Of a DNA stretch of 64,000 nucleotides, positions 43,801 through 53,393 are shown piece by piece. The translations under genes and the position numbers were made by a program. Origin of the DNA: Glandiceps talaboti (Eukaryota; Hemichordata; Enteropneusta; Spengelidae); assembly GCF_964340395.1 (NCBI RefSeq), contig NC_135552.1, forward strand, positions 12,959,194 to 13,023,193. The letters run 5' to 3'. Below the pieces are notes generated by a model. The model saw nothing but the letters and a program-made list of their open reading frames with translations. It made no database searches and had not been told where the DNA came from. How positions within the stretch are numbered: position 1 is the stretch's first letter; the number at the start of each line of letters is the position of its first letter.

Positions 43801-46800
43801 ACCACGGGTGAAATCATAAAACTTTGTCCGGAAAAAACCATTTCATGTACTGGTTATAAGTTGGCATAAACATATGTGTATTGATATACTCAACTTTACT
43901 ATCACACTTTGGTTAGCTTGCTATTCTTCATTCAGGACCATCAGTGTATAAAAAAAACCATTGAAGTCGGCAACGAATCATAAATATTGTTATTGTGATT
44001 GATGTACCACACCGCCCACCCCTTCAATGAATCGGCCTTCCATGTAACGTTTACGTGGTTCACTCATCATACCATGTCTTATACCGATCTGATTAAAATC
44101 CGATGTAGATGTCGGCTAATCGTTCATTGCTATTTTACCTTCGTTATTTTGCCTGAATTGACCTTCGTGGTACATGTTTACGTTTTTGTCCTGATCGGTA
44201 GAGGAGGCGATCAAACATGTACCACGCAGGTCAATTCAGGCACAATAACGAAAGTAAAATAGCAATGAACGATTAGCCGACATCTACATCGGATTTTAAT
44301 CAGATTGGTTTTATACCGTGCAAGCTGCAATAACTGTAGCGTATATTGTGATTTTGAAGGTTCTTTCCTCTGTTTTTGTACCTTTTTCCGTTCCGATGTT
44401 TGACTGGAAGCAATCACTACAATTTCTCCAACGGTAACACAAATGGACGAGGTCACACTGAAAACGTGAGTGAGATGTCAGTGTACTACCCGCTTCAAAA
44501 TGTTGCTACTTTTGGGTTTTCCTCACGTTCGAATTGCAGAGCCAAACTTACGCGAAATATTAGGAGAACGAGAGGTTAATTTGCTATTTCGTTATTTGAT
44601 AGGCGATAATGCAATATTATAGCGTAAAGTTACGGGGAATGACAGACAATCTTTAGTCAGTGGTTACGATGCCTATAGACTCTATGCTTTGCAACAATGC
44701 TCTACAATTCTGGCCCTCACTTCCGGTTCTAAAACAGCGCCCCTAGTGGCCAAACAATCATATCTTTTATCTTTTCGGGGCTTTTTCGATAACCGGAATA
44801 CGGCGTATTGATTCATATGAAATGCTGAGTTAACAGTGACTTACTGCTTCTGTCGCCGTGTCTAGTTCTCCATCAAGAAGTCTTTGTAGAGTTTCTAAAC
44901 ACACTCGTCTAACATGCTGTAAACTGTTTAGCTGCATCTTGATATCAATGTCTGAAAATATACAGTAATTTATATATTCATTAAACAATATATTTTATCA
45001 ACACATAAAATAACACATGTCAGTTCAGTTCAATATTTCTTTGTTCTGATGTCAAACTTTTACAGACAACAAACCAGGAAATGAAAATGTTCAATCACTT
45101 AGTTTTTGATTACACCTAATGACTAGTCTCTAGGCTAACTGACTGCTGTCACTGCCAGTGAAGTGTTTCCTTCTGATCAAATATAATGAGAGGCGTAGGG
45201 ACAACAACCCCCCCCCCCCCCCCCCCCCCCCCATCCAAGGTTAAGCATGATCTTTGTTTAGTACAAATACTGCATTTGTAACTTGAGGCCATCTGTTGTG
45301 GTGTAGATGAGGAGACAAGCATTTCCAGATTCATATTGATTTGTTGCCAATCTCAAAAATATACAGTTACAGTTGACCATCTATCCAAAATAGGCTAAAA
45401 TGTCGTTAACAAACAAAAGTTATGATAGTTGAAGGATTGAGGGCGCTATTCAGCCTGATGGCATTTGATAGTTTTCAGTATAATTATGGAGGTGTGCAAT
45501 GTTCTGTGAAATCAATCAAATCAAATATGACGTACTCATAATAATGTTCATGTGTGACATGGTACTTTGTCACATCATTTTTAAATAGCATGTAATATAC
45601 CACTTATCATGTGCACTTAAATCCTTGGTTCTGTGTCAACAGATTTCAGTACATCACTTACCATTTGCACTTGAATCCCTGGATCTCTGTACACCGATTT
45701 CAATACATCACTTACCATTTGCACTTGAATCCCTGGATCTCTGTACACTGATTTCATGATCCAACTTCTCTATGATAGCCTCTAGTTCTCCAATGTTATC
45801 GGACAGTTTGATGACAGTGAGGAAGGCTTCACTGATAACAGCTGCATGGTCTTTGCACTGCAAAGTTAGAACAGAAACAATGAATGTGGTTCACATAGAA
45901 ACAATTGCATACGGGCAACACAGACACATTATATGGTGTTGCCATGGTAACCATATACATATCATATTGGATTAATATGGAAAAAGGCAAGTAAAATTCA
46001 AGTAGCTCAAATCAAAGCTCACAAATTTTGAATTTGATAGATTTATACCTCGACAATGAGTTTTAATATATTTTCACAGGATCCTTCTAACAATCACAAT
46101 TAGAATGAACCGTTTTCAGTATAAAAGACATGATGTATTGACACGCCTATACTACATCCACTTACTTACCAACCAAATCAGGGTCTGATTGATGTAGTCT
46201 GGGTCTGTTATCAAATCAACCATTGGCTGCAGCATGCCATGAACTATGACCTCTCGGAGTAAATAACGAAATGGCTTGTTATGAAAGTCTTGCGGCGGTA
46301 GTAACAGGAACAGCAACATCTCTGTCACATCTCTTAGGTATTCTGAGAAGAATATAGAAAGTACTTTTACATTATCTCCTTTGCATTTCTGTATGTTGTA
46401 GATATACCTAGTTACATACCAATACGCCATGTTTCGGTTACTGATCTTTGGCCATTTTCGCATATACCGGTTCCAAGACGGCACCCCAGATTTGGCAAAG
46501 TGAGGACTAAAATTTGGTCATGGCAGCTGACTATACAACAAAGCACTAAAGCCATGAACAGGATGTGTGTAAAAGTCTCTGTGTGTTCTTTAAGAGAACA
46601 TTACATACAATAGTGGTTAGGTATGATTTGATTACAGGTAGTCGCTAATAAAATGGTACCACAAGAATGAGTGGTAACTTCATGTCTGCTGCATCTACGC
46701 CTCAATACTCAACTACCCTGGCCCTCACTTCTGGCTCAAAAATGGTTTGTGAACAGCACACCTTATGGCAAAAACCACAATATCTATTACCTCTCTGATA

Positions 46801-48516
46801 ATCGGAATATGGTATAATATAATTTGTGTGTGAAAAACATACTTGGTCTACTAGCCTGGTTAGCTATTTACTAATTATCCTGCATCCTCTAGTACACAAT
46901 GTGAGGCTACTTAACATTCATTTATGCTAATTAAATGCAGAATATTCATCACCACCTTGTGCACTACATTTCTATATATCCAAGAACAATATAACTGAAT
47001 AAAACATCGCCTTCAATGAAGTATACCATTGTATTGATATTGTATACAACAGTAGAAGACACACTAAATGTACACATTGCTGACATCACTAGAGGGCGCA
47101 CTTCCTTATCAAAACCTTGCAAATTGTCTGTAATCATTGGCCCTCCATTTTTAAGTTTTTGCAGTGATACCTTTAGGCCAATATTATCAAATCAAACTGT
47201 ATACAAGCGGTTGTCATTATAAGCTATCTCAATCAATCAGGCTGTACCAAAAAGGTAGGCTAAAATTTTCAGACATACATGTAGAATTTATAAATAACTT
47301 TCACAGTAATGAGAAGCTAATATGCAATTTGATCACTTTGCATTGTGGGTAAAATAATCATAACATGGCACAACGAAACATTATCAAAGACAATTGTACT
47401 GTACGATTAAAAGGGACATTTTACAGTATTAACCTTAATGTATATTGCCTTTGTAGCATTCTTCTTAACTTACTAAACTTACATGACATTTTACAACAGT
47501 GTAGCTCAAAACCCTCTTATCAGTGCTATTACAGATCTAATGAAACGGAAAACTTCACTTTCTGTAAATGTCACATCACTACTTCCATAACAGATATTGC
47601 TCCTCTAATGAATATATGTTGAAGTTCTGGTACGGTGGTCGGCTTGTTGATATCTCAATGACTGACATCAATTTAAATGATAAAATCACACACCTACACA
47701 ATCCAATGTTTTCTAATTTCATTTCACCTTATCTTTAACAAGATCAGCTATTTTTAGAAATTCAAAGGTTGTTTTCAGACTCATGAGTATTCTATGTCCT
47801 CTGACTGAGCACTCAACATGACACTTCTTTTGAAATGGCAGAAAAAAATGGGTACCTAGTATAGGCAGTGAAGCGCTAAATCTATACAATGTGTGGTTGA
47901 TTTCAATACCGTTATGTAAACTTTTCACAAACAGCTGACTTTTATTTTGTGATCTGTTTGTTGTTTCCTGTGTAGGAAACTTACCAGCCTCGCTGTCAGA
48001 TTGAAGACATACTAAATCTCGGCATTTGTCTCCTTCCATTTCAACCTCCATATCAAAGAAAAGGGATTCCAAGTTTGGTGCAGCTTCTTCGGAATCTGTG
48101 GGATTGAGAGGAAAGTTATTGCTACAGTTTGGGTTTTAAAGAACTTAGTTAGGACAACTTAGCTGTTAAAACAGACCTTGATGACACAGTTACACCAAGT
48201 TATGAAAATGTATATATTATGTATATTATATATTGTATACTTTGCAATGTAACACAATAATGACTTCTTACAGCATGCTGTATATCAATTCTGATTGACT
48301 GATTGATTTATTGTGAGTGAGCGAGTTAGTGAGCAAATGAGTGAATGAGTGAGAGTGAGTGAGTGAAGGAGTGGGTAAGTTAGTGAGTGTGAGTGAGTGA
48401 GTAATTGACAATTAATTAATTGCTTATATGATTGAGAATTTGATTATTGAGAGATCGATTATTGAGTATTGATTTGATTGATATATTGATTATTATTTTG
48501 TTTTTTTGATTGATCA

Positions 48517-48567
<51 letters not shown>

Positions 48568-51500
48568 ACCGAATCTCTGTCATATACATACACTATATCT
48601 GACTCTAAATCACCTAAAAATGTCTATTCAAGTCTTTTTTCATCATCTTTCATCAGTCTTACCTTCAGCTGGGCGGATTTTACCGAGTTTTTCTTGAGCA
48701 TTTCTGAAAAGTCTGACATGGGATGCAAAATCATCAACAAGTCTCCTTGTGAAATATGGCACCCAGTGAACTTCTTTGGATCTGAAATCAAGTCATAAAC
48801 ATAATACTTGAATTAGAGAAATATCATCTAAAGAGTGAAACAGTCTGTAACTGAGACCTTATTTTCAGTCAAAATCAAATGGCATGTATATCATACACCT
48901 ATCGATAGAACTTGGTAAGTCTTCTCCTGAGAAGCTAATCAGTATTGCATCATAGAGATGGTTGAGTTTACACAATAAGGCTTGTACAGCAAGTCCAAGA
49001 CAGCAGTGTGCTCTCTAATGGTAGCTAAATTTTGCTGTTGTGAGTCAAAAATGAGAAAAATGGGGATTTCTTGTGAGTCCAACACATAGTAAGAGATAGG
49101 AGAACACCAAATTTTGGTGCGTCACTAGAAACTGTGTGCGTCAATGGTGTGTCAAATTGGCTTAGAGGGTACACTGCAAGACAGTGACATTTATTCCAAA
49201 GACCAAACAATACTCAATATTGCCCTAGAGTGTACACAGGCCTCTTCTAAATCATAGTTGCCAATATTTACCACTCTATTTCAATGAGATCGCACAATGC
49301 AGGGTTGGTGAAAATAACTTTACTGGGTTCCCCCTAATGAAACGAAATACAGTAGTTATTAAAGATAAAACCAGCCTTTGCCTTTGTTCACCTGTACATG
49401 ATCAATGGTATGCTATCATTCATATACTGGACTATTGCCTACCTGTTTGAGAATGATACAATCACACTCTGTGTACTCTGTCTAAGGTAATGTAAAAATT
49501 CATCATGGTCACTAACTCGGCCGTTATACCAGTTCCTCACGTAATCTCGAAAGGCATACTGTAAAACCTGTTGATGCAAAAAAAGAAAGAAGAAGAAAAG
49601 AAAACCACATTAACATACTGAATCAAATTAATGAATACTTGAGATATCTCAACAACCGTTTATTATCAAACAATATCCATTAGTCATCAATAGCACAGGT
49701 ACACAAAACTGTTAAGTGTATTCATAAATGTTGTGATAACTTGAACTCTGACCTCTGCACTACATTGACCTTTGACCTCTACAATGATGAAGTGTTTTAT
49801 AAATAACTACTATATATTATATATTACTGAATATGCTGGTCATATTGTGTCCATGACTACCGTTGTACCAGCATTATTTATTACCAAGCACATCATTATT
49901 GATGCCATACAGTATCTTTGAAAATCAAATTATAACTTATTTTTAGACAAAACTATAATGATGATGGCAAGTGTTCTCTCAGGACAGTTTGAAGTTGATC
50001 AAGCATTGCAACATGTCACATATGAATGATGTGTCGCCAGCAATATTGATATTATATCTATATCATACTGCACACTAACACCGGTGTTGCCCTGGCTGGT
50101 GTCAATTATCAGCATTGCCATGGCAACGGGAGTATGGTCTACCCCATATCTTTCTAATAGATCAAAAAATGTTCTCTTTCCAAGCTTCCTGATAAACATA
50201 GAACTAATTAAAACATTTCTTGGGATCTCAGTACTTATCTCAACATGATTCAAGGGTATCTACTATCCGTCAATCTGACTACCTGTCGTACTATGGAAAC
50301 ACCTCTGCTTTCAAACAGCAATTCAACATTTATGCAGCCTTCAGAGGGGACAGGATGGGCGACTTGCCAAGTGTTTTCGCCACTCCAGTCAATCACCATT
50401 CATGATGAAAACATATGTTCTGATTTTTTTATAAAAAATAATACCAACATTATAACCTTCATTTCAGATATTCCAAGTCGATAACTTCCCAGGTACATAA
50501 TAATGTCTACTTTTGAGAAATCTATAGCCTACATGTGTAGAGACTTGGTTATCCGGCTTGGAAACATCATTTGGTAGAACAAACTAGTAGGTACATGTAC
50601 GTTGAGTCAGATATTGAGATGGCAAAGTCTGGAGGCTAACAAGTCTATCTCTATGTGTACCCTACACACACTACTTCTGATATCTGAGTACTGTTTAAAT
50701 TAAATTTACACAGCTAGAGTGTCTCTCTGGACCATACCTCTACTACTTCTACATCAATGGCAACCATTCATCTGTACACTACTAATACATCATATCAATC
50801 AATCCACTGTACATACAAGTACATTTTGTGTATTAGTATTAGCTTGATTAGGGTGGGTGTCTATATTTTCAATATTACACTGCTCCTAATTTCCTGTAAT
50901 TTCATTTCTTTTGATGTTCATGTTTAGATATGAGAAGTCAATAAAATGAATGCACAATGTATTGGTTTTTTTTACACCAAAATAAGCTCCTGTATTTCAC
51001 TTTGCTGGTTTTCCATAACAAATGTCTGATGATGAGAAGCAAATATCTCAGAGTCTGCCAGTTTTAATGAGGTTTGGCTCAAAACAAAGAGGTTCTTGTC
51101 GTTGCCATTGCCTTTGTCACCACGTTCTCATAAGCTTTGCTCATCTCTCTAATACTATGTCCAAATTTTACCAATTATATGAATCTGGACTTTATCATAA
51201 TCCCCAATCCATAATAAAATAGATATTAATTGGGAATTTATACATGTACAATTTAAGACAATGCAAGACAATTTGCCATGCATACATGTAAGATTAGTTG
51301 AGCTTTGTCTACTATCACAGTATCAGCACAAATGATAAATTCATTTTTATCACCATCTGATCAAGAACTGAGATGAATAACAATATTGAAATGTTACCAA
51401 CATAATAAAATACCATAAAGTAATTAAGAAATTGGCACAAGCTGCAGTTAGATTGTAAAAAAGAAAGAGTTGCCATGGTAACTGATATCACATAAATCAT

Positions 51501-52368
51501 GTTATGAAAGCAATAGCATTGGCTTAGTTTCACGAGTTTAAATTCCTTTTTTTTCAAATGCCATTACTGTCGGTAAATAGTGACTATATATGCTTGAACT
51601 TCAATCACGTATTAAGTCCCATGGGTATAAGTCAACAAGAAACTATGCGTCTGTTGGTCACAGTCTGTCATAATCACTGTGTTCAGGGCATAGTAAATCA
51701 ACCATGTTTTTTTGGGGTTCATTTTATGTCCCACCAATAACGGCAAACAGTTTAGAGTAAAATGACTAAATGCACTATTTGTTGCATTTCCGTGAGGTTT
51801 GCATTTTACCAATCTAGTAGTTGGCAAATATCTAAATAACAACAGTTTGCTGGGATTTGTGATCCCAGAAATGAGGGAAAGCTGGTAAAACTTTGCAGAT
51901 ATTTCACTTCAATTATCTTAAACCATAATTTTCAATTTGGAATCCCAGTAAAATTCATGTACACATTGTCTACTTTTATACTACTCTCACCATGAAATAC
52001 TGAATTAAAGCTGAATGCTATTCTGTGAAAATAAAGGTATTTTCTTAAATAAACTTTAGGTTCTGGAGTCATTTCATTTCATTTGCATCACATAAATGTA
52101 AAATAAAACACATCATATTTATCAGATGAGCAATGTATATTCATGAGTTTGACTATTTACCTGACCCAAATAAGCACTCACAAGTCATAAAATATTCAAT
52201 GTTCATCTAATCCATATTCATTTATGTCTGTGACTGTCTGTCTGTGTGTATGTATGTATGTATGTATGTATGTATGTATATTTGTGTGAGTGTGTACATG
52301 TATGTATCTGTGTGTATGTATCTGTCTGTATTTATCCATGTGTATGTGTGTATCTGTGTGTATATATC

Positions 52369-52432
<64 letters not shown>

Positions 52433-53393
52433 CTGTGTGGTTAGACTTGGAAAGCAACAGCTTTATGTCTTTGCTTCCTCCGTTTTTGAATCGAAATCTT
52501 TTTGTATACAGATATTTGGATTTGTAGAAGGATATGTAAGAAATTCAAAGAATGGTGAAATGCCAAGATTATGTACCTTGATTACTATCACATGTATTGG
52601 CGGGGGGTGGCGGTGGGGGGGGGGGGGGGGGGGGGGGGGGTGGCGGTGGGGGTCAGACTAGATTAGTTGGCAGACAACTATGTTTCAATCCCTTTCCCAT
52701 TTATGTATAAATAAGTAATTAATCATTCCCTCGTAACTGACTTGTATTATTATTTGTATCTGGGAATAGAGTCATATTATTATTTCTACTAATACCCATA
52801 ATGCAACAGTGCATGATCAAAAGAACACTTGAGGTGAAACAGTTTCAATTTGGTGTTTCTTGACTCCAATTGAGCTAAATTTCCGTTACGTGAAATCATA
52901 AAATGATTCTCCAGAACCTAAAGTTTATGAGAATACCTTTTATTTCCTGGCATGGTATTCCCTTTTAGTTCTAAACCCTAGTAGTGAATGACTTATTATG
53001 ATACTACTTGTACAGTGAAATACATCACCTACATTAATTGTTGGAAAAGGTCTCCAGTTGGGTACTTAATCTATCAAGTAGTGTGTCTAGCTCATTAGTA
53101 ATACTACTATCATTGATAGTTTCTTATCTAGAGTGTTTCAGTTCGATAGCTATCGTTATGCATGCTATTTGCATTTCGTGTATACCCACACACAGACTGA
53201 CTGCTGGCTATGTTTTGACTAGTCAGACTAAGGTACATATATCTGCCTTCATTATACTGCTATGATTTTGAGTGACAAAATAACATCTCGGTAACTTACT
53301 CAACTTTGAAACATTGTCAAGAGAAGCCCTTCTGCACTTGACATGTGTTTTGGCATTGCTTTGGATTTCCTGCATAGGTTTTGGGGAAAATCT
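34397..53393 (-). CDS. SNX13: sorting nexin-13 (RGS-PX1), spliced gene, about 20 coding exons, N-terminus incomplete
   Basis: Nineteen exons from 49,567 down to 34,397 join in phase into 2,820 nt (939 residues plus stop); a further N-terminal exon is likely at 53,300-53,393. Domain order is PXA (about residues 1-176 of this numbering), RGS (about 260-420), PX (about 487-606) and Nexin_C (about 680-845), the layout of the SNX13/14/19/25 family. Diagnostic matches to SNX13 are DPDYINQ, IKLSDNIGELEA, LFFWLTIESYKVTA, YRRYSDFHDLH, GKGQFARK, MDTLVNPLKNS, NIPLRIMLLLLDEVFDLK, RDAFWP and IGAETTRKGVLRVFEM. In vertebrates SNX13 has N-terminal membrane segments, binds PI3P through PX, was described as a GTPase activator for G-alpha-s, and acts in endosome/lysosome and sterol trafficking. 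The membrane segments are not seen here. Oddities are tandem duplications at three exon borders and a repetitive serine-rich tail. Confidence 0.95.
35376..35488 (-). CDS. SNX13: SNX13 exon, Nexin_C (RDAFWPGG ... MRTRVTAKTKL)
   Basis: Bounded by TTTTCAG and GTAATAAAT. It encodes FWPGGVEAESSPERDHMT and MRTRVTAKTKLIASMP and joins in phase with both neighbours. Confidence 0.93.
35944..36012 (-). CDS. SNX13: SNX13 exon, Nexin_C (KIVDYVAYTTSAEQVAEYVK)
   Basis: A 69-nt exon between TTCACAG and GTATGTAC. It matches the KIVDHVDWMTSPEQVADSVK region of SNX13. Confidence 0.92.
36189..36334 (-). CDS. SNX13: SNX13 exon, start of Nexin_C
   Basis: A 146-nt exon between TCTGTAG and GTAAGTCAG. It encodes DEDNIPLRIMLLLLDEVFDL and QWLRRRVIALLRQLIKAAFG, the most conserved part of Nexin_C. 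Confidence 0.95.
37021..37080 (-). CDS. SNX13: SNX13 short linker exon
   Basis: A 60-nt exon between TTCTACAG and GTAAGTATG encoding a 20-residue acidic linker (SPREQFLETEKVSANIGAD). It is supported by phase and by its position in the variable linker of the family. Confidence 0.85.
37455..37613 (-). CDS. SNX13: SNX13 exon, linker after PX
   Basis: A 159-nt exon between GACTAG and GTAGGAGG. It encodes MDTLVNPLKNSVRNVAHTVK and a methionine-rich amphipathic repeat, matching SNX13 after GKGDFARK. Confidence 0.93.
37640..37945. repeat. intronic tandem repeat, three copies of about 100 bp
   Basis: Three copies contain AAAGACAAAAGATTTTRYA, then TTGGCCAYHAGGAGTGCT-like sequence. They lie in the SNX13 intron upstream of the MDTLVNP exon. 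Confidence 0.75.
38122..38232 (-). CDS. SNX13: SNX13 exon, end of PX domain, with duplicated acceptor
   Basis: A 111-nt exon encoding TLLCNDVLSNNPGMLGVLVH and KGKGQFARK, between TTACCACAG and GTAAGCTT. The acceptor and exon start are tandemly duplicated 39 bp upstream. Use of the outer acceptor (exon start 38,271) would add 13 in-frame residues. Confidence 0.93.
38476..38558. repeat. (GTAT)n microsatellite in SNX13 intron
   Basis: About 20 uninterrupted GTAT units. Confidence 0.97.
38744..38991 (-). CDS. SNX13: SNX13 exon, core of the PX domain
   Basis: A 248-nt exon between ATATTCAG and GTAAAG. It encodes KSYAVYSIHVERTN, then VYRRYSDFHDLHMVL with the arginine of the phosphoinositide pocket (RRYS), then LPGKKAFNNMSKVFLERR and NTYLQ. 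Confidence 0.96.
39649..39745 (-). CDS. SNX13: SNX13 exon, linker between RGS and PX
   Basis: A 97-nt exon between CTGTTAG and GTAAGAATT. It encodes a low-complexity acidic/serine linker (STEDLLSSSLEEGAAPEIVK). It is supported by phase and splice sites more than by conservation. Confidence 0.85.
39852..39937. repeat. 43-bp tandem duplication over an SNX13 splice donor
   Basis: Units 39,852-39,894 and 39,895-39,937 are identical over about 40 bases and both include the donor (minus strand CAAGGGGTAAG). The inner donor ends the exon at 39,900; reading on to the outer donor meets a stop (TGA). Confidence 0.9.
39900..40073 (-). CDS. SNX13: SNX13 exon, end of RGS and start of linker
   Basis: A 174-nt exon between TCGGTAG and GTAAGTT. 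It encodes VYDILQGEEYFPAFKQSPLY, then VKCLAELDLLKED, which match the end of the SNX13 RGS domain, followed by a serine-rich linker. Confidence 0.94.
40790..40894 (-). CDS. SNX13: SNX13 exon, RGS domain
   Basis: A 105-nt exon between ATTACAG and GTAGACATG. It encodes SIDDHVVRRTYQKIRQEDPS and LFDEVQRK. Confidence 0.93.
41552..41760 (-). CDS. SNX13: SNX13 exon, RGS domain core
   Basis: A 209-nt exon between TTGGTAG and GTAAGTAAG. It encodes FMGQVGGQGYLFFWLTIESY, KVTAEQQLSAYHLQK and LRAAAHNIFEQYLSDD, very close to the SNX13 RGS domain. Confidence 0.96.
41930..42078. repeat. 30-bp tandem repeat, five copies, SNX13 intron
   Basis: The unit is CCCTTCAAATACACC then TGTTGCTACATACTG, in five near-identical copies. 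Confidence 0.93.
42163..42259 (-). CDS. SNX13: SNX13 exon, start of RGS
   Basis: A 97-nt exon between GTTGTAG and GTAAGTAC. It encodes EPEMMTPISNQSLYSLPLDV and VNNVALSYFI, matching PLDSILVDNVALQFFM of SNX13. Confidence 0.94.
42587..42943. mobile_element. MITE family 1, copy in SNX13 intron (inverted)
   Basis: It is inverted relative to 23,005-23,362. It begins ATAGTCTAGATGCTATCC and ends ATAGCCTCTCCACTAT, and its interior contains TACATTTGTCATATTGGG and TTCATGATTTCTCATTGAGT as in the other copy. Confidence 0.8.
43440..43681. mobile_element. MITE family 2, copy 2, nested in the transposon
   Basis: This foldback of about 240 bp is flanked by AACAGCTTC on both sides, a 9-bp target duplication. 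Removing it with one duplication rejoins the interrupted transposon frame (YKSDNSFQ then LAILRVRS), showing that it inserted into an existing coding region. Confidence 0.9.
44087..44308. mobile_element. MITE family 2, copy 3, nested in the transposon
   Basis: A third foldback copy with the same arms. The flanks GTCTTATAC and GTTTTATAC form a 9-bp target duplication with one difference. The centre is a little different from copy 2. Confidence 0.88.
44845..44951 (-). CDS. SNX13: SNX13 exon between PXA and RGS
   Basis: A 107-nt exon between TTTTCAG and GTAAGTCAC. It encodes DIKMQLNSLQHVRRVCLETL and QRLLDGELDTATEA, corresponding to the coiled INSLLFVKKVCDSRIQRL region of SNX13. The transposon at 42,971-44,809 ends only 36 bp from this exon's donor side. 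Confidence 0.92.
45601..45762. repeat. 54-bp tandem triplication over an SNX13 splice donor
   Basis: Three units start at 45,601, 45,655 and 45,709. The last overlaps the exon end. The second is nearly identical and keeps a donor (GGTAAGTG); in the first the donor has mutated (GATAAGTG). Extension to the second donor would meet an immediate stop codon (GGT AAG TGA). Confidence 0.9.
45716..45857 (-). CDS. SNX13: SNX13 exon after PXA
   Basis: A 142-nt exon between CTTTGCAG and GTAAGTGAT. It encodes CKDHAAVISEAFLTVIKLSD and NIGELEAIIEKLDHEI. IKLSDNIGELEA is a hallmark of SNX13. Confidence 0.96.
46170..46342 (-). CDS. SNX13: SNX13 exon, end of PXA domain
   Basis: A 173-nt exon between TTCTCAG and GTAAGTAAG. 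It encodes EYLRDVTEMLLFLLLPPQDF, then FRYLLREVIVHGMLQPM and DPDYINQTLIWL. Confidence 0.96.
46421..46815. mobile_element. short deleted copy of the 42,971-44,809 transposon
   Basis: It begins AATACGCCATGTTTCGGTTA and ends GATAATCGGAATATGGTATA. Internal segments (GCAAAGTGAGGACTAAAATT and CTGGCCCTCACTTCTGGCTC) correspond in order to the long copy, without its middle. It lies 79 bp upstream of an SNX13 acceptor. Confidence 0.75.
47985..48095 (-). CDS. SNX13: SNX13 exon, PXA domain
   Basis: A 111-nt exon between CCCACAG and GTAAGTTTCC. It encodes SLFFDMEVEMEGDKCRDLVC, the counterpart of TFFEVEVEMEKEVCRDLVC in SNX13. Confidence 0.95.
48313..48567. repeat. GAGT-rich and (GATT)n simple repeats, SNX13 intron
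   Basis: Degenerate GAGT units run from about 48,313 to 48,405, followed by AT-rich sequence and a clean (GATT)n run of about 12 units ending near 48,567. Confidence 0.9.
48663..48781 (-). CDS. SNX13: SNX13 exon, PXA domain
   Basis: A 119-nt exon between GATTTCAG and GTAAGACTG. It encodes SKEVHWVPYFTRRLVDDFAS and HVRLFRNAQEKLGKI. Confidence 0.96.
49443..49567 (-). CDS. SNX13: SNX13 exon, start of PXA domain
   Basis: A 125-nt exon preceded by a long pyrimidine tract and CATCAACAG, followed by GTAGGCAAT. It encodes VLQYAFRDYVRNWYNGRVSD and HYLRQSTQSVIVSFSNR, matching VIQFSLRDYVQYWYY of SNX13. It starts in phase 0, whereas the candidate upstream exon ends in phase 1, so a small exon between them is probably missing from this list. 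Confidence 0.95.
49568..53299. other. long SNX13 intron region with simple repeats, no exon found
   Basis: A small in-phase linking exon should lie here but was not recognised. The region holds GTAT and TG repeats (52,246-52,431) and a poly-G run (about 52,615-52,640). A minus-strand frame at 49,999-50,253 has no recognisable domain. Confidence 0.5.
52371..52431. repeat. (TG)n microsatellite
   Basis: About 30 TG units, preceded by short GTAT repeats from 52,246. Confidence 0.97.
53300..53393 (-). CDS. SNX13: probable SNX13 N-terminal exon (linker before PXA)
   Basis: Between a TCACCAG acceptor and a strong donor (TTGA then GTAAGT) the frame encodes FSPKPMQEIQSNAKTHVKCR, then RASLDNVSKL. This resembles in spacing and character the SNX13 segment between the membrane anchor and PXA (EEMKREARTIKIDRRL). 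The acceptor has a poor pyrimidine tract, and the exit phase does not fit the next known exon directly. Confidence 0.4.

Larger units (their letters stand above)
42971..44809 (+). mobile_element. degenerate DNA transposon with SAP-like coding remnant, hit by two MITEs
   Basis: The ends are inverted repeats: AATACGGCGTATTCCGGTTA at left, and TAACCGGAATACGGCGTATT at right. Inside, an ATG at about 43,070 starts a frame encoding MASNSMAMYEAVNKMGVKEL and RAFIKEWKITTS; after a frameshift it continues LLDIARNAVNLGLETLEND, together like a SAP DNA-binding motif. A later frame (43,265 on) encodes WTEDLRNIPDVDMINIFLYL and LENYKSDNSFQ. Proteins with this arrangement are, as I recall, common in marine-invertebrate mobile elements. 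Stops and frameshifts make it non-functional. A shorter copy is at 46,421-46,815. Confidence 0.7.

Noticed and set aside
49999-50253. An 84-codon minus-strand frame within the SNX13 intron region
   Set aside because: It shows no similarity to the family and is not bounded by splice sites in a fitting phase.
34397-53393. Assignment of the sorting nexin to SNX14 or SNX25
   Set aside because: The same domain order occurs there, but the detailed motifs (IKLSDNIGELEA, LFFWLTIESY, MDTLVNP, IGAETTRKGVLRVFEM) fit SNX13 much better.
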